IMG/VR virus record: IMGVR_UViG_3300027747_001390
Span: 1 to 64,000 of that record
DNA: 64,000 nucleotides
Reading direction: 5' to 3' (one strand)
Source of the DNA: a virus
The notes beneath the pieces are model-generated. The model ran no database searches, was not told where the DNA came from, and saw only the letters and a program-made list of their open reading frames with translations. The translations under genes and the position numbers were made by a program. Shown one piece after another: positions 31,232-39,033 of this stretch. Each line of letters begins with the position of its first letter. Position 1 is the stretch's first letter.

Positions 31232-31479
31232 TGCACCAGATCAAACCGACGACATCGTTCGCAGGGACGCCGCGTGACCGGATGGCAGACGCACTGGCGT
31301 CAGTCGCGAACGCTCTCGAAGCGGCTCAGCGGCTCATGGGAGAGGCAACTCCCAACGGGCGAGACTACCATGATCAATCGCAGTGGGCGATCGATCGCAA
31401 GGAGTCGGATCGTCGCATCCGGCTCGTCGAGGAGTTGGCGAGGCAATACTGGACCGAGGCCATGGAGGTGCAAGAATGA
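31231..31479 (+). CDS. Hypothetical helical protein
   Basis: An 82-residue protein. The ATG at 31231 shares its first base with the preceding TGA and has GGAGGG 8 bases upstream. Helical (RDRMADALASVANALEAAQR), acidic C terminus. No family recognised. Confidence 0.55.
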   Translation: MHQIKPTTSFAGTPRDRMADALASVANALEAAQRLMGEATPNGRDYHDQSQWAIDRKESDRRIRLVEELARQYWTEAMEVQE

Positions 31480-31703
31480 TCAAGAGTCAAGCGACGATCT
31501 GCAAGGAGGTCTACGAATACTTCCTGAAGCACGGCCTCGTCTGCGAGAACGGCGAACGCCGCACTGCCAGCATGGGGACGGCGAGCAACGCGTTTGTCGT
31601 CGCCTACGAGACGGGCAAGATTCACATCGCGGTGCGGAAGGGATCGGCGGCTCACGCGGCGGCACGGGCCGGGCTCAAGCTGAGGAAGGAGGCGCAAGAG
31701 TGA
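31476..31703 (+). CDS. Hypothetical protein
   Basis: A 75-residue protein starting in an ATGA overlap. TICKEVYEYFLKHGLVC forms a helix, then a basic C terminus (AGLKLRKEAQE). Function unknown; coupled to both neighbours. Confidence 0.55.
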   Translation: MIKSQATICKEVYEYFLKHGLVCENGERRTASMGTASNAFVVAYETGKIHIAVRKGSAAHAAARAGLKLRKEAQE

Positions 31704-31915
31704 GAAAGACTGGAGACGCCGTCGACTGCCACCTCTGCGGGCGTGCCGTGACGGTCGTCCGCAGCGGCGTGAGCGGCAGACTGGCAAGGCACAAGTGCCC
31801 GCACGGCACGTGGTGCCAAGCCAGTCTCAGGGGGTGCTGGAGCAAGCGGCGATCGACCGTCTGCCGGGAGTGTCGACAGACCTGTCCGGGGGCAAGCCTC
31901 GAAAAACAGGCCTAA
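31700..31915 (+). CDS. Cysteine-rich zinc-binding protein
   Basis: A 71-residue protein starting with GTG in a GTGA overlap. CHLCGRAV, then KCPHGTWC, CW and CRECRQTC give eight or more cysteines plus His, enough for two zinc sites. Basic overall, so nucleic-acid binding is plausible. Its stop begins the stem of the downstream hairpin. Confidence 0.6.
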   Translation: MRKTGDAVDCHLCGRAVTVVRSGVSGRLARHKCPHGTWCQASLRGCWSKRRSTVCRECRQTCPGASLEKQA

Positions 31916-31942
31916 AAATCCGTGTGTCATAGCAGGATTTTT
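31914..31942 (+). terminator. Hairpin with GTGTCATAGCA in its loop
   Basis: AAAAATCC (31914-31921) pairs with GGATTTTT (31935-31942); the 13-base loop is GTGTGTCATAGCA, containing the recurrent box (31924-31934). A weak stem but with a T-run, just before a promoter. Confidence 0.5.
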
Positions 31943-31946
31943 CCCC

Positions 31947-31975
31947 TTGCCAATCCGCCTAGGTTGCCCTATACT
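31947..31975 (+). promoter_or_regulatory. CCTAGG-type promoter
   Basis: TTGCCA (31947-31952), 17-base spacer containing GCCTAGGTTGCCC, TATACT (31970-31975). The GTGTCATAGCA box ends 12 bases upstream. The -10 is 49 bases from the ATG at 32019. Confidence 0.8.
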
Positions 31976-32018
31976 GCAAGGGCACAGACGAGACACCAGC
32001 CACAAAGGAGCCGCCACA

Positions 32019-33008
32019 ATGACCAACCTCAGCAACCTCTCGCCGGTCGCCGCCGACACGCTCTACGTGGAGCGGCTCGCCGCCCGAAGCACGGCTGCAT
32101 TCTACGCCAAGCAGGATGAAGACTCTCTGGTGTACCTCTTCGGCCGGGGAGTCTACGTGAAGGGCGACCGTCGCTCTGGACCGACGCACGTCTACGTTCA
32201 CCCAGACGCCCCGATCGCCGCCGGAGATGGCTGGCACCACAACCCCCTGCCGACTCTGGGGGACGTTCAGCCGCTCAAGGCCTATCAGGTCGTCGAGGCC
32301 TTCATCACCGGCCATCCCAAGGCCGCAGGCTACGGCGACCTGATCAAGGCCTACGGCAACGCCGAGGGGCGTCTCGCCGAGGCACGTCTTGCCGTCCAAG
32401 AGTCCGAAAACGACTACCGAAGCCGCCCGTGGGCACGCTACTTCCTCGTGACCTCCAGCGACGGCCACATTCACGCCTCGACCGGCTGCTCGACGTGCAA
32501 CAAGGGCCGGGAGCCGACCGGCTTCGCCCTCGTCCCCTACCTCAGCGGCGCGGCCCCAGCGGACGCCGTCGCAGACCTTGGCCCGGCTCTGTGCAGCGTG
32601 TGCTTCCCAGAGGCTCCCGTCGAGGACAAGGAGCAGGCTACGATCCCGGCCCGGCTTGCACTGGCTCTCAAGGAGCAAGGCTCCGAGGCCTTCCAGCAGG
32701 CCCGTCAGGAGGCCTCCGCCAAGGCCAAGTCCAAGGCGGCTGATCGCTGCCCCGGCAGCGGCGAGCGGGTCCAGATCGGCAAGCACGGCTACGTGAAGTG
32801 CCCGTCCTGCGGCTGGTCGTGCCGCTCCTCGACCGGGAAGGTCGCCGCCCACCGCCGCCCCCGGTTCTACGCCGTGCAGGCGGTCGAATACGGCAACGAC
32901 AAGTTCTGGACCGGCACCGGCTGGGGGCCGTCGACCAAGAAGGTCGCCTTCGAGAGCCGGGAGGCGGCTCTGGCGATCGAGGGTGCGACGGAGGCCCGGA
33001 AAGACTGA
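32019..33008 (+). CDS. Conserved phage protein with zinc-binding motifs
   Basis: A 329-residue protein, ATG with AAAGGAG upstream. Central part: YFLVTSSDGHIHASTGCSTC with CNKGREPTGFALVPYLSG and ALCSVCFPEAP, a HxH...CxxC...CxxC arrangement I recognise from actinobacterial phage proteins. A second ribbon follows (RCPGSG ... VKCPSCGWSC). The end, FWTGTGWGPSTKK, resembles a small beta domain. It is probably DNA- or RNA-associated; function unknown. Confidence 0.65.
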   Translation: MTNLSNLSPVAADTLYVERLAARSTAAFYAKQDEDSLVYLFGRGVYVKGDRRSGPTHVYVHPDAPIAAGDGWHHNPLPTLGDVQPLKAYQVVEAFITGHPKAAGYGDLIKAYGNAEGRLAEARLAVQESENDYRSRPWARYFLVTSSDGHIHASTGCSTCNKGREPTGFALVPYLSGAAPADAVADLGPALCSVCFPEAPVEDKEQATIPARLALALKEQGSEAFQQARQEASAKAKSKAADRCPGSGERVQIGKHGYVKCPSCGWSCRSSTGKVAAHRRPRFYAVQAVEYGNDKFWTGTGWGPSTKKVAFESREAALAIEGATEARKD

Positions 33009-33011
33009 TCC

Positions 33012-33022
33012 GTGTCATAGCA
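33012..33022 (+). promoter_or_regulatory. GTGTCATAGCA box
   Basis: Exact copy, one base upstream of the -35 of the next promoter. Confidence 0.6.
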
Positions 33023-33023
33023 T

Positions 33024-33052
33024 TTGACAATCGGCCTAGGTTGCCCTATACT
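33024..33052 (+). promoter_or_regulatory. CCTAGG-type promoter
   Basis: TTGACA (33024-33029), 17 bases with GGCCTAGGTTGCCC, TATACT (33047-33052). 50 bases to the ATG at 33097; leader contains GAGATCGAGACACCA. Confidence 0.85.
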
Positions 33053-33096
33053 TGGGGCTCAGAGATCGAGACACCAGACACGAGGAGACGCGAGAC

Positions 33097-33459
33097 ATGA
33101 ACGAGAACAAGACCAGCCAGCAATCGATCCACGAGGGCATCGAAGCCTACAACCGCGAACACCGCGAGCGTGAGAAGCGTGAGTTTTTTGCTTGGGCTTT
33201 GCCAAGACTGCTGGCGAGGCTTGGCGAAACCGACAAACTTTTGGGGCAGGCGGGCGGCGATCGCCCGGAGGTTGCCCGCCAGCAAGCCCGCAATCGCGAC
33301 GCTATCGCCGCCGCCGGGGCGGACGCCGAAGGGCTTCTCGCAAGGCTGCGGGAGTCAGACAAACTGCTCTGGAAGATTCGCCCGGCCGACCGTCGCAGCA
33401 GGCTCAGGCTCGCCATTCTGGGGCAGTGCCAGCGAAACGAAAGCTTGATTGAATATTGA
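33097..33459 (+). CDS. Helical protein with internal repeat
   Basis: A 120-residue charged, helical protein. LLARLGETDKLL and LLARLRESDKLL are an internal duplication ~65 residues apart. Ends ...CQRNESLIEY. No family recognised. It has its own promoter and is expected early. Confidence 0.6.
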   Translation: MNENKTSQQSIHEGIEAYNREHREREKREFFAWALPRLLARLGETDKLLGQAGGDRPEVARQQARNRDAIAAAGADAEGLLARLRESDKLLWKIRPADRRSRLRLAILGQCQRNESLIEY

Positions 33460-33486
33460 ATGACCCGTCTTTCACCGTCCAACTTG

Positions 33487-33495
33487 TCCGGATAC
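33487..33495 (+). promoter_or_regulatory. TACGGATAC-type element (TCCGGATAC)
   Basis: CTTG followed by TCCGGATAC, then ACTCGCCACCC; 45 bases to the GTG at 33532. Confidence 0.45.
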
Positions 33496-33531
33496 ACTCG
33501 CCACCCCCCCAAGACTCAAGGAGACTCACCA

Positions 33532-33762
33532 GTGAAGAACAAAAGCAGCCAGCAACGGATCGCGGAAGCCGCCCTGAAGTACGCACACAACACGACCAAC
33601 GGCATCCTTCACGACAGCCTCTTGGAGAGCATTGCCCTTGGGCAAGTCTCAGTGTGGGTCGAGCAGCAGGACGATTGCATCTCGCCAGAGCGGATCGTGT
33701 TCGTCGCCCGCGAGGCCTGCAAACTGATTCGCAACCACTACCGGATTCTCGCCAGTCTCTAG
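33532..33762 (+). CDS. Small helical protein
   Basis: A 76-residue protein; GTG start in the recurrent CACCAGTGAA context with GGAGA upstream. All-helical by appearance (AALKYAHNTTNGILHDSLLE, REACKLIRNHYRIL). Unknown function. Confidence 0.6.
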   Translation: MKNKSSQQRIAEAALKYAHNTTNGILHDSLLESIALGQVSVWVEQQDDCISPERIVFVAREACKLIRNHYRILASL

Positions 33763-33771
33763 TCTGGATAC
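33763..33771 (+). promoter_or_regulatory. TACGGATAC-type element (TCTGGATAC)
   Basis: Directly after a TAG stop, followed by CATCACCC; 32 bases to the GTG at 33796. Confidence 0.45.
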
Positions 33772-33795
33772 CATCACCCGAAAGGAACCCAACCC

Positions 33796-34143
33796 GTGAA
33801 CACCATCAACAAGCCAGACGGCAGAGTGCATCGTCATCCCAACGGCGGCTACACGCTCGCGTGTGCGACATTCCTCGACGGCAAGCTTGCCACTGTGAAC
33901 TACCGGACGATCAAAGGCCTCTGCGGAGGAGGCCAAAGACCCTACTGGGTGACTGAGGCCACCGTGGCCTTCTACGAAGGCGACGGGACTCAGTACCCGG
34001 TTCACACGAGCAAGCACGGCCTGCGGACGGTCAAGAACGGATTCACCAAGAAGCAGGCACTCGACGTGTTTCACATCGGTCACGAAGGCTTTGTACTGCG
34101 GGGCGACGTCGCCGTGCGGGCAAAGTTTGCACACCCAGAATGA
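33796..34143 (+). CDS. Hypothetical protein
   Basis: A 115-residue mixed alpha/beta protein: HRHPNGGYTLACATFLDGKL, a GLCGGGQRPYW turn, then AFYEGDGTQYPVHTS. GTG start with AAAGGA upstream. No known motif. Overlaps a possible ATG of the next gene. Confidence 0.6.
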   Translation: MNTINKPDGRVHRHPNGGYTLACATFLDGKLATVNYRTIKGLCGGGQRPYWVTEATVAFYEGDGTQYPVHTSKHGLRTVKNGFTKKQALDVFHIGHEGFVLRGDVAVRAKFAHPE

Positions 34144-34157
34144 AAGGAACCCCACCA

Positions 34158-34331
34158 GTGACGCTCTTCATCAAGATCGATACCGACAACGCAGCGTTCG
34201 AGAACCCGCGAGAGATCGAGCGGTGCCTCGCGAAAGTCTACGACGACATCAGAGAACAGCCGGGCGTAGCTCAGAGCGGAGCCATCCGCGACTACAACGG
34301 CAACACCGTCGGCCAGTGGCAGCTTCAGTAG
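34158..34331 (+). CDS. Small protein
   Basis: A 57-residue protein: MTLFIKIDTDNAAFENPREI, then helix and IRDYNGNTVGQWQ. The GTG at 34158 is preferred because AAAGGAACCC stands upstream as for neighbouring genes; an ATG at 34140 would add six residues. Resembles short phage proteins of the same form; function unknown. Confidence 0.55.
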   Translation: MTLFIKIDTDNAAFENPREIERCLAKVYDDIREQPGVAQSGAIRDYNGNTVGQWQLQ

Positions 34332-34340
34332 TACGGACTT
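34332..34340 (+). promoter_or_regulatory. TACGGA-type element (TACGGACTT)
   Basis: Directly after a TAG stop; AATCACCCGAAAGGAACC follows. 29 bases to the ATG at 34361. Confidence 0.45.
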
Positions 34341-34360
34341 AATCACCCGAAAGGAACCCC

Positions 34361-34765
34361 ATGACACACAAACAAGCCAAGCTGCACGCGGAACACTTCT
34401 CGTGCGTGACGCGTTCGGACTACGGCATCGCAAGGAACGCGTTCGGAGGATGCTCCGTCTTCATCCTGCCTCCCGAGAAGGACAGGAGCGGATCGGAGCT
34501 TCTCTGCGAGGTCGTTCGCTACGCCGATATCGGGCCGCAGACTCGCGAGAAGCATCTGTCGCTCGATCAACTTCACGGAGATCACTGGAGTTGGCACTGG
34601 CACGTCCCCGAGACTCTCGGCGAGTCTGCGGACCTGAACCAGACCGACATCCCCGGACTGTGCCTGACGGCGGTCTGCCAGTTGCTCGACGAGGGCAAGA
34701 TCACGATCGCCGACGTGGATGGTGCATACACCCGATCGAAGGAGCGTGCATCTTCAAAGTTGTGA
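34361..34765 (+). CDS. Hypothetical protein
   Basis: A 134-residue protein with several His and Trp residues (HGDHWSWHWHVPETLGE) and two or three Cys. ATG with AAAGGA upstream. No family recognised. Ends in a GTGA overlap with a micro-gene. Confidence 0.55.
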   Translation: MTHKQAKLHAEHFSCVTRSDYGIARNAFGGCSVFILPPEKDRSGSELLCEVVRYADIGPQTREKHLSLDQLHGDHWSWHWHVPETLGESADLNQTDIPGLCLTAVCQLLDEGKITIADVDGAYTRSKERASSKL

Positions 34766-34848
34766 ACCCGGAACTCCTGAGACTTGCCACCGTGGCGACA
34801 GTCCAACTTCGACAGGTCACTCTCAAGAAGAAAGAGGTGCTGAAGTGA
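34762..34848 (+). CDS. Micro-protein, 28 residues
   Basis: GTG start overlapping the previous stop and a TGA overlapping the next GTG start. Reads MNPELLRLATVATVQLRQVT plus LKKKEVLK, an amphipathic helix with a basic end. Supported by coupling on both sides and by AAAGAGG near its end serving the next gene. Confidence 0.45.
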   Translation: MNPELLRLATVATVQLRQVTLKKKEVLK

Positions 34849-35123
34849 AACCATTCTGCGTCAGTTCAAATTGGATCGCCTACGCTCACGGCCCGGCAGC
34901 GGACGACCGCCAGCCGTCGGCAGTCGAACTCTGCGACTTGATCACGGAGCGAGACTATGTGCTGGTGCCCGGCGACCGGCTCGACCTCATCAGGGAGATC
35001 ATCGACGTGGCAGGCCTCTACACGTCTGCCTACGGCGGCGACCGCGAGGAGAAGCTTCAGGCGGCACGGGCGAGGCAGTTGATTCAACGGGCGTGCAAGT
35101 ACATCGAGGAGACAAGCAAATGA
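34845..35123 (+). CDS. Hypothetical protein
   Basis: A 92-residue protein, GTG start in a GTGA overlap. Helix LVPGDRLDLIREIIDVAG and a basic C-terminal helix. No known family; operon position is the main support. Confidence 0.55.
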   Translation: MKPFCVSSNWIAYAHGPAADDRQPSAVELCDLITERDYVLVPGDRLDLIREIIDVAGLYTSAYGGDREEKLQAARARQLIQRACKYIEETSK

Positions 35124-35401
35124 CTCAGATCGACATCGGTCAGGTTGTAGCCACTCGCGGAGTGGCGGAGTGGGTCGAGGAAAAGCCGGTCGAGCGGCGG
35201 ATTGGCGCGGGCCGGGCGTTGCAGCAGCACCAGTCTGGAGACTGGGGCAAGGTCTGCCAAGAGGACAAGGCGACAAACGACGAGGCATTGAGTGAGGGCA
35301 ACCGTCTGCTCTCGTGCTACGAGATCGACGGTCGCGACGTGTGGGTGATTACCGAGTGGGATCGCAGCGTGACCACCATTCTTTTTCCGGAGGAATACTG
35401 A
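35120..35401 (+). CDS. Conserved plasmid/phage small protein
   Basis: A 93-residue protein. GQVVATRGVAEWVEE, then HQSGDWGKVCQEDKATNDEA and DVWVITEWDRSVTTILFPEE. The HxSGDWG...ED...N and W.ITE.DRS.TT.L.PEEY pattern is common to small proteins on plasmids and phages, sometimes annotated misleadingly as restriction subunits. Function unknown; often near DNA-transfer or defence genes. Confidence 0.75.
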   Translation: MTQIDIGQVVATRGVAEWVEEKPVERRIGAGRALQQHQSGDWGKVCQEDKATNDEALSEGNRLLSCYEIDGRDVWVITEWDRSVTTILFPEEY

Positions 35402-35841
35402 TGACCATCAACAGCGTGATCGAGCGGCTGATCGCCGTCGTCACCCGCGACGGGCAGGAAGTCGAGTGGTTCGCGAGCGAGAAGGACGCGTCAGCGTTTG
35501 TGCAGCACGTCTACGGCCTGTCTCCCTACGATCTGATCGGCCACCCCAGCGTGGCGATCGGCGGGATCAGGGAGCCCCGCGCGGGTGATCTGGTCAAGAC
35601 TCTGGAGGGGATCGCGATGCTGTGCGGAGACGGGCGGGCGACACTCAACGCCCGGACGTTCCGCGCGGGGGCGCGAGTCTCGTGTTCAGGAGGCCCGGAC
35701 GTGCCCGTAGACGTCGATCGGCTGCGGCTGGTGGGTCTGGAGAGGGTCCAAGTCTGGCGGTGGGCAGACGGCTACCCAGCGGCTCACAACGACGGCTACT
35801 ACGGCGTCACGGTGCCCGTCTGGGAGGAGGCAAAAACATGA
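35401..35841 (+). CDS. Hypothetical protein
   Basis: A 146-residue protein beginning at the ATG that shares its A with the previous TGA. Mixed alpha/beta with EWFASEKDASAFVQHV and a C-terminal WRWADGYPAAHNDGYYG. No motif recognised. Confidence 0.55.
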   Translation: MTINSVIERLIAVVTRDGQEVEWFASEKDASAFVQHVYGLSPYDLIGHPSVAIGGIREPRAGDLVKTLEGIAMLCGDGRATLNARTFRAGARVSCSGGPDVPVDVDRLRLVGLERVQVWRWADGYPAAHNDGYYGVTVPVWEEAKT

Positions 35842-35960
35842 ACCGGATCATCGAGACCTTGCTCCTGATCCGGCTGGGGCAGGAACTGGGGACGGACAGC
35901 CCGCTTGCCCGAGCCGTTGCAGAAGTGCTGGAGTTGGCCGTAAAACAGGGCTTTTTCTGA
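35838..35960 (+). CDS. Micro-protein, 40 residues
   Basis: ATG in an ATGA overlap. MNRIIETLLLIRLGQELGTD then ARAVAEVLELAVKQGFF: one amphipathic helix pair. Ends just upstream of a GTGTCATAGCA box. Confidence 0.5.
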   Translation: MNRIIETLLLIRLGQELGTDSPLARAVAEVLELAVKQGFF

Positions 35961-35963
35961 ACT

Positions 35964-35974
35964 GTGTCATAGCA
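35964..35974 (+). promoter_or_regulatory. GTGTCATAGCA box
   Basis: Exact copy, one base upstream of the -35 of the next promoter. Confidence 0.6.
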
Positions 35975-35975
35975 C

Positions 35976-36003
35976 TTGCAATTCGCCTAGGTTGCCCTAT
36001 AAT
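35976..36003 (+). promoter_or_regulatory. CCTAGG-type promoter
   Basis: TTGCAA (35976-35981), 16 bases with CGCCTAGGTTGCCC, TATAAT (35998-36003), the best -10 of the set. 50 bases to the GTG at 36048. Confidence 0.8.
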
Positions 36004-36047
36004 GCAGGGGTCGAGACGAGACACCACGAACCACGAGGAGATCACCA

Positions 36048-36788
36048 GTGAACGCCACCGCCACCAACTACACCGTCGATCAGGCCTTCGCCGCCCTTGA
36101 CGCTCTCAAGGCAATCAAGCCCAAGCACGATGCCATCTCGTCCGAGAGGGGCGGGTTTGTGTTCTGCCCGGACGCTCAAGTGTCTGCCGCTTATGTTGCC
36201 GCTGGCAAGCGGCTCTTCGAGGTCGCCAACTACTTCTACGCCACTTTGACCGGCTTCAAGACTCTCAACGATTGCCTCGACGCTCAGGGGCACGGCTACC
36301 GTCCGACCTTCAACGAGGACGGCGGCAAGGATCGCGAGACGGTGTTTCTCGCCGAGGTCTACGATCTCATCGCTGAGGCTCGTGGGCTGGCTCTCCGGGC
36401 CTACCGTCCGCAGCAGGCCAAGCCGGAGCCCAAGCCCGCCCTGACGCTCCAGTCGCTCAAGGCGAACCTCAAGCACCTCCGAGACGAGGCCCATCGCGAC
36501 ACCAAGTCGATCGACGCACGGTTCTTCCGTTCGAGCGGCACCGAGGTTCGATTCGGCGGCGATGCCGACGTCGACTACTGCTTCGTTGGAGAGTGGAATG
36601 GCACTCTCAAGCAACTCAAGAGTCTGGCCGAGGACTGCCGGAGCCGGGGCGGCAAGGTCGTGAGCCTCAGCGGGCACTGGAAGTGCGGCGACAACCTCGA
36701 AGACATCTTCGACCCGACCGACTGCGAGTGGGAAGTCAACCTGACCCCGGACGAGATTCTGAACATCGGCAGGCGGTCTGCGTCATAG
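36048..36788 (+). CDS. Hypothetical protein
   Basis: A 246-residue protein. Helical first half (AFAALDALKAIKPKHDAIS), a Lys/Pro linker (QQAKPEPKPAL), then a second domain with FRSSGTEVRFGG and VDYCFVGEWNGTLKQLKSLA. The second half resembles a small alpha/beta domain. GTG start in the CACCAGTGAA context, own promoter. No family recognised. Confidence 0.6.
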   Translation: MNATATNYTVDQAFAALDALKAIKPKHDAISSERGGFVFCPDAQVSAAYVAAGKRLFEVANYFYATLTGFKTLNDCLDAQGHGYRPTFNEDGGKDRETVFLAEVYDLIAEARGLALRAYRPQQAKPEPKPALTLQSLKANLKHLRDEAHRDTKSIDARFFRSSGTEVRFGGDADVDYCFVGEWNGTLKQLKSLAEDCRSRGGKVVSLSGHWKCGDNLEDIFDPTDCEWEVNLTPDEILNIGRRSAS

Positions 36789-36819
36789 CACTTGCCAATC
36801 TGCCTACATCCGCTGTGAC
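36780..36819 (+). promoter_or_regulatory. Degenerate CCTAGG-type promoter with box
   Basis: GCGTCATAGCA (36780-36790), then TTGCCA (36792-36797) and TGCCTA in place of CGCCTAGG. The -10 is poor (TGTGAC at 36814-36819). It looks like a decayed or weakly active copy. Confidence 0.5.
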
Positions 36820-36885
36820 CAAGACCTCTCGTCATGGATCGATTCCTGAGCATTGCCCATCACCACCAACCCGAGGAGACGACCA

Positions 36886-37233
36886 GTGAACATCATCACC
36901 CCCGAGATCGAGACCGAAGCCGCCCTTTACGCTGAGGGCACGAAGTACACCAAGGCGGACATCATCGCTGAGTATCGCGCGCACGTCCGACGCGCCGCCG
37001 AGGACGGCGTCGAGCATCTCGACATTCAGCGGTTCTGCGAGGGCGTGCTGTGTATCGGTCAGCGTGAGTATCAGATCGCGTTCGTGAAGGCGGACGGATC
37101 GTTCGACGTGGTTCAGACGCTTCTGGCTGGCAACGACGAGGAGGCAAACGACTACGCCTCGCACGCCTACGCCGGTCGCGAGTGGTTCGTGTTGGACGAG
37201 AACGGCAACAACATCAACGGAGGTGACCAGTGA
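36886..37233 (+). CDS. Hypothetical protein
   Basis: A 115-residue acidic protein, GTG start after GAGGAG. TKADIIAEYRAHVRRAAEDG then EYQIAFVKADGSFDVVQ. No family recognised. Its end holds the Shine-Dalgarno of the next gene (GGAGGTGA). Confidence 0.55.
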   Translation: MNIITPEIETEAALYAEGTKYTKADIIAEYRAHVRRAAEDGVEHLDIQRFCEGVLCIGQREYQIAFVKADGSFDVVQTLLAGNDEEANDYASHAYAGREWFVLDENGNNINGGDQ

Positions 37234-37436
37234 ACACCAGCGAAACCAACGACGACATCGCGTGGCGGCTCCTGCGGGAGGCCCGCTACGCCAAGCCGAG
37301 CCGGAAGGTCGAGGCGTGCCACCGGGCGGCGGCTTGGCTCGACGAGGGGCCGTGCGACGACGCCGGGCTCCTCGACGAGATGCACAAGGAACTGGCGGAG
37401 ATCGAGTCAGCAATTCCAGAGTGGCAAAGGAGGTGA
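37230..37436 (+). CDS. Small helical protein
   Basis: A 68-residue protein, GTG start in a GTGA overlap: DIAWRLLREARYAKPSRKVE then an acidic C-terminal helix. No family recognised; supported by coupling. Confidence 0.55.
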   Translation: MNTSETNDDIAWRLLREARYAKPSRKVEACHRAAAWLDEGPCDDAGLLDEMHKELAEIESAIPEWQRR

Positions 37437-37439
37437 CCC

Positions 37440-37682
37440 ATGCACCCCAACATCGAAGCCGCCGTGCGGTGGTCGATCGACGAGTTCGATCGCCGCACGC
37501 GGCTGCTCGAAGAAAACTCGCCCGAGGCGAGAGTTGACTGGATCAACCCGGACTATCGAGTCTCGTGGACCGACGTCTGTGCAAGGTTCTTCGACGACCC
37601 GCCCGTGCGGGACTTCGCTGGACTGCGGATCGATTACGACACGGCATTCAAACAGGAACTCAAGAGGAGGAACAGCAAGTGA
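37440..37682 (+). CDS. Hypothetical protein
   Basis: An 80-residue protein, ATG with AGGAGG upstream. AAVRWSIDEFDRRTRLLEEN, then DWINPDYRVSWTDVCARFF. No family recognised. Ends in a GTGA overlap. Confidence 0.55.
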   Translation: MHPNIEAAVRWSIDEFDRRTRLLEENSPEARVDWINPDYRVSWTDVCARFFDDPPVRDFAGLRIDYDTAFKQELKRRNSK

Positions 37683-37948
37683 ACACCATCTACACCCCTG
37701 AAGCACTTGAGCGAAGCGTTGCTAAGGGCAAGTACAAGACTTGCCTCTTGCGAGACTTCGGCAAGACCGACACCGACGACGCGTTTGTCTTCGTCTTTCC
37801 GTCGCCAGACTTGATCAACGCCGAGAACGGCGACGGCAACTTCCTCGAAGTCTGGGACTACGCCCGCGACCTGTCGAGCGTCACCACGAGCCGTGGCGAC
37901 ATCGCAACCAACCCCGAGACCGTCATCTACTACACGTGGGAGGACTGA
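37679..37948 (+). CDS. Hypothetical protein
   Basis: An 89-residue acidic alpha/beta protein (KTCLLRDFGKTDTDDAFVFV, EVWDYARDLSSVTTS). Start GTG in an overlap, ends YYTWED. No family recognised. Confidence 0.55.
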   Translation: MNTIYTPEALERSVAKGKYKTCLLRDFGKTDTDDAFVFVFPSPDLINAENGDGNFLEVWDYARDLSSVTTSRGDIATNPETVIYYTWED

Positions 37949-37950
37949 GC

Positions 37951-38154
37951 ATGAAAAAGTGGAACGTCCGTAGCTGGAAGACTCACGACCGCAGAACCCT
38001 TCGAGGGGCGGTGATCAAGCTCATGGTTCACCACGAGGTGATCGTGGCACAGATCAAGACCGATGCGTTGCGGTTTTTCTTCGAGAAGCACCCGGAGGAC
38101 CGCGACGGGCTGACCGTCACGGCGTCGCCGCTGAAGGTGAGGGCAGGGACATGA
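37951..38154 (+). CDS. Small basic protein
   Basis: A 67-residue basic protein: MKKWNVRSWKTHDRRTLRGA then IVAQIKTDALRFFFEKHPED. Net positive charge would suit nucleic-acid binding, but there is no motif. ATGA overlap downstream. Confidence 0.5.
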   Translation: MKKWNVRSWKTHDRRTLRGAVIKLMVHHEVIVAQIKTDALRFFFEKHPEDRDGLTVTASPLKVRAGT

Positions 38155-38423
38155 GCAATGAATTCATCACGACTGATCACGCCTACGAAACGCTCGATCT
38201 GCTTCGGCGAAGCATCGAGGACTTGACGTCGATCCGGCGGATTCTCCGCCGGGCACGGCGTCAGGGCAAAGGCGTTCACCCCGGCAAGTGTCGAGACACG
38301 CTCTCGTCGTGCATTGCCGACCTGATCGAGTCTTGCGCTCACCTGTCGCAGGGCGACGACGCTGATCGGATTGCACTGAGCAAGGAACTGGCGACGCGGA
38401 TCATCGAGGAGGACACCAAGTGA
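38151..38423 (+). CDS. Hypothetical helical protein
   Basis: A 90-residue protein with LLRRSIEDLTSIRRILRRAR and a CIADLIESCAHL helix. Start in an ATGA overlap. No family recognised. Confidence 0.55.
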   Translation: MSNEFITTDHAYETLDLLRRSIEDLTSIRRILRRARRQGKGVHPGKCRDTLSSCIADLIESCAHLSQGDDADRIALSKELATRIIEEDTK

Positions 38424-38662
38424 GCAACATGACGGGCGACGATCAGCAACTTCTGGACGATTGCGTCAACCACTTGCGAGGCACCATCCACATGAATGCG
38501 AAAGTCGCGCCGCGACTGCGGGTGCCGGTCAGCATCTGCGGCTCAGTACGCACTTGGATGCACAGGCATCTCGTCGGCGTGGGCTTGCTATGGGGCCACG
38601 CTGCCGAGACGAACGAATACGAAAGACTTGTTTCACTGGTCAAGGAAAGGGTCGAGCGATGA
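38420..38662 (+). CDS. Hypothetical protein
   Basis: An 80-residue protein: DDQQLLDDCVNHLRGTIHMN and a WMHRHLVGVGLLWGH core. GTG start in overlap. Unknown function. Confidence 0.55.
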   Translation: MSNMTGDDQQLLDDCVNHLRGTIHMNAKVAPRLRVPVSICGSVRTWMHRHLVGVGLLWGHAAETNEYERLVSLVKERVER

Positions 38663-39033
38663 GCATAATTAGCGACAAGAACGGCAGGCCTGTCTACGTA
38701 AGGCGAAACAACAGGTATGTCGTCTACAGGATCGGCAAGTTCGGAAACTACGAGTGCGACGACGAGCGTACCTACGGCTCAGTTGAAGACGTTCGTGCCG
38801 ACTACCCTGAAGCGGTCAAGCACGTAGACAAGAGAGCAACAAAGGCCAAGAAGCGACACCCAGACACGCACTACAGGCCTTCCGGCAAGGCGGCTCAATG
38901 TCTTGGAACACCCGGATCAACGCTGAGCAATGATCAATGGCTCAACTGCAAGGCGACAAGCGACATCTCGAAGGTGACTTGCAAGGAATGCCTGAAGCAA
39001 GTCCGCACACTCATCAACAGTAGGCTCGAATGA
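38659..39033 (+). CDS. Basic protein with cysteine motif
   Basis: A 124-residue basic protein: NGRPVYVRRNNRYVVYRIGK, then KRATKAKKRHPDTHYRPSGK and KVTCKECLKQV with one CxxC. Possible DNA-binding role; ATGA overlap upstream and downstream. Confidence 0.55.
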   Translation: MSIISDKNGRPVYVRRNNRYVVYRIGKFGNYECDDERTYGSVEDVRADYPEAVKHVDKRATKAKKRHPDTHYRPSGKAAQCLGTPGSTLSNDQWLNCKATSDISKVTCKECLKQVRTLINSRLE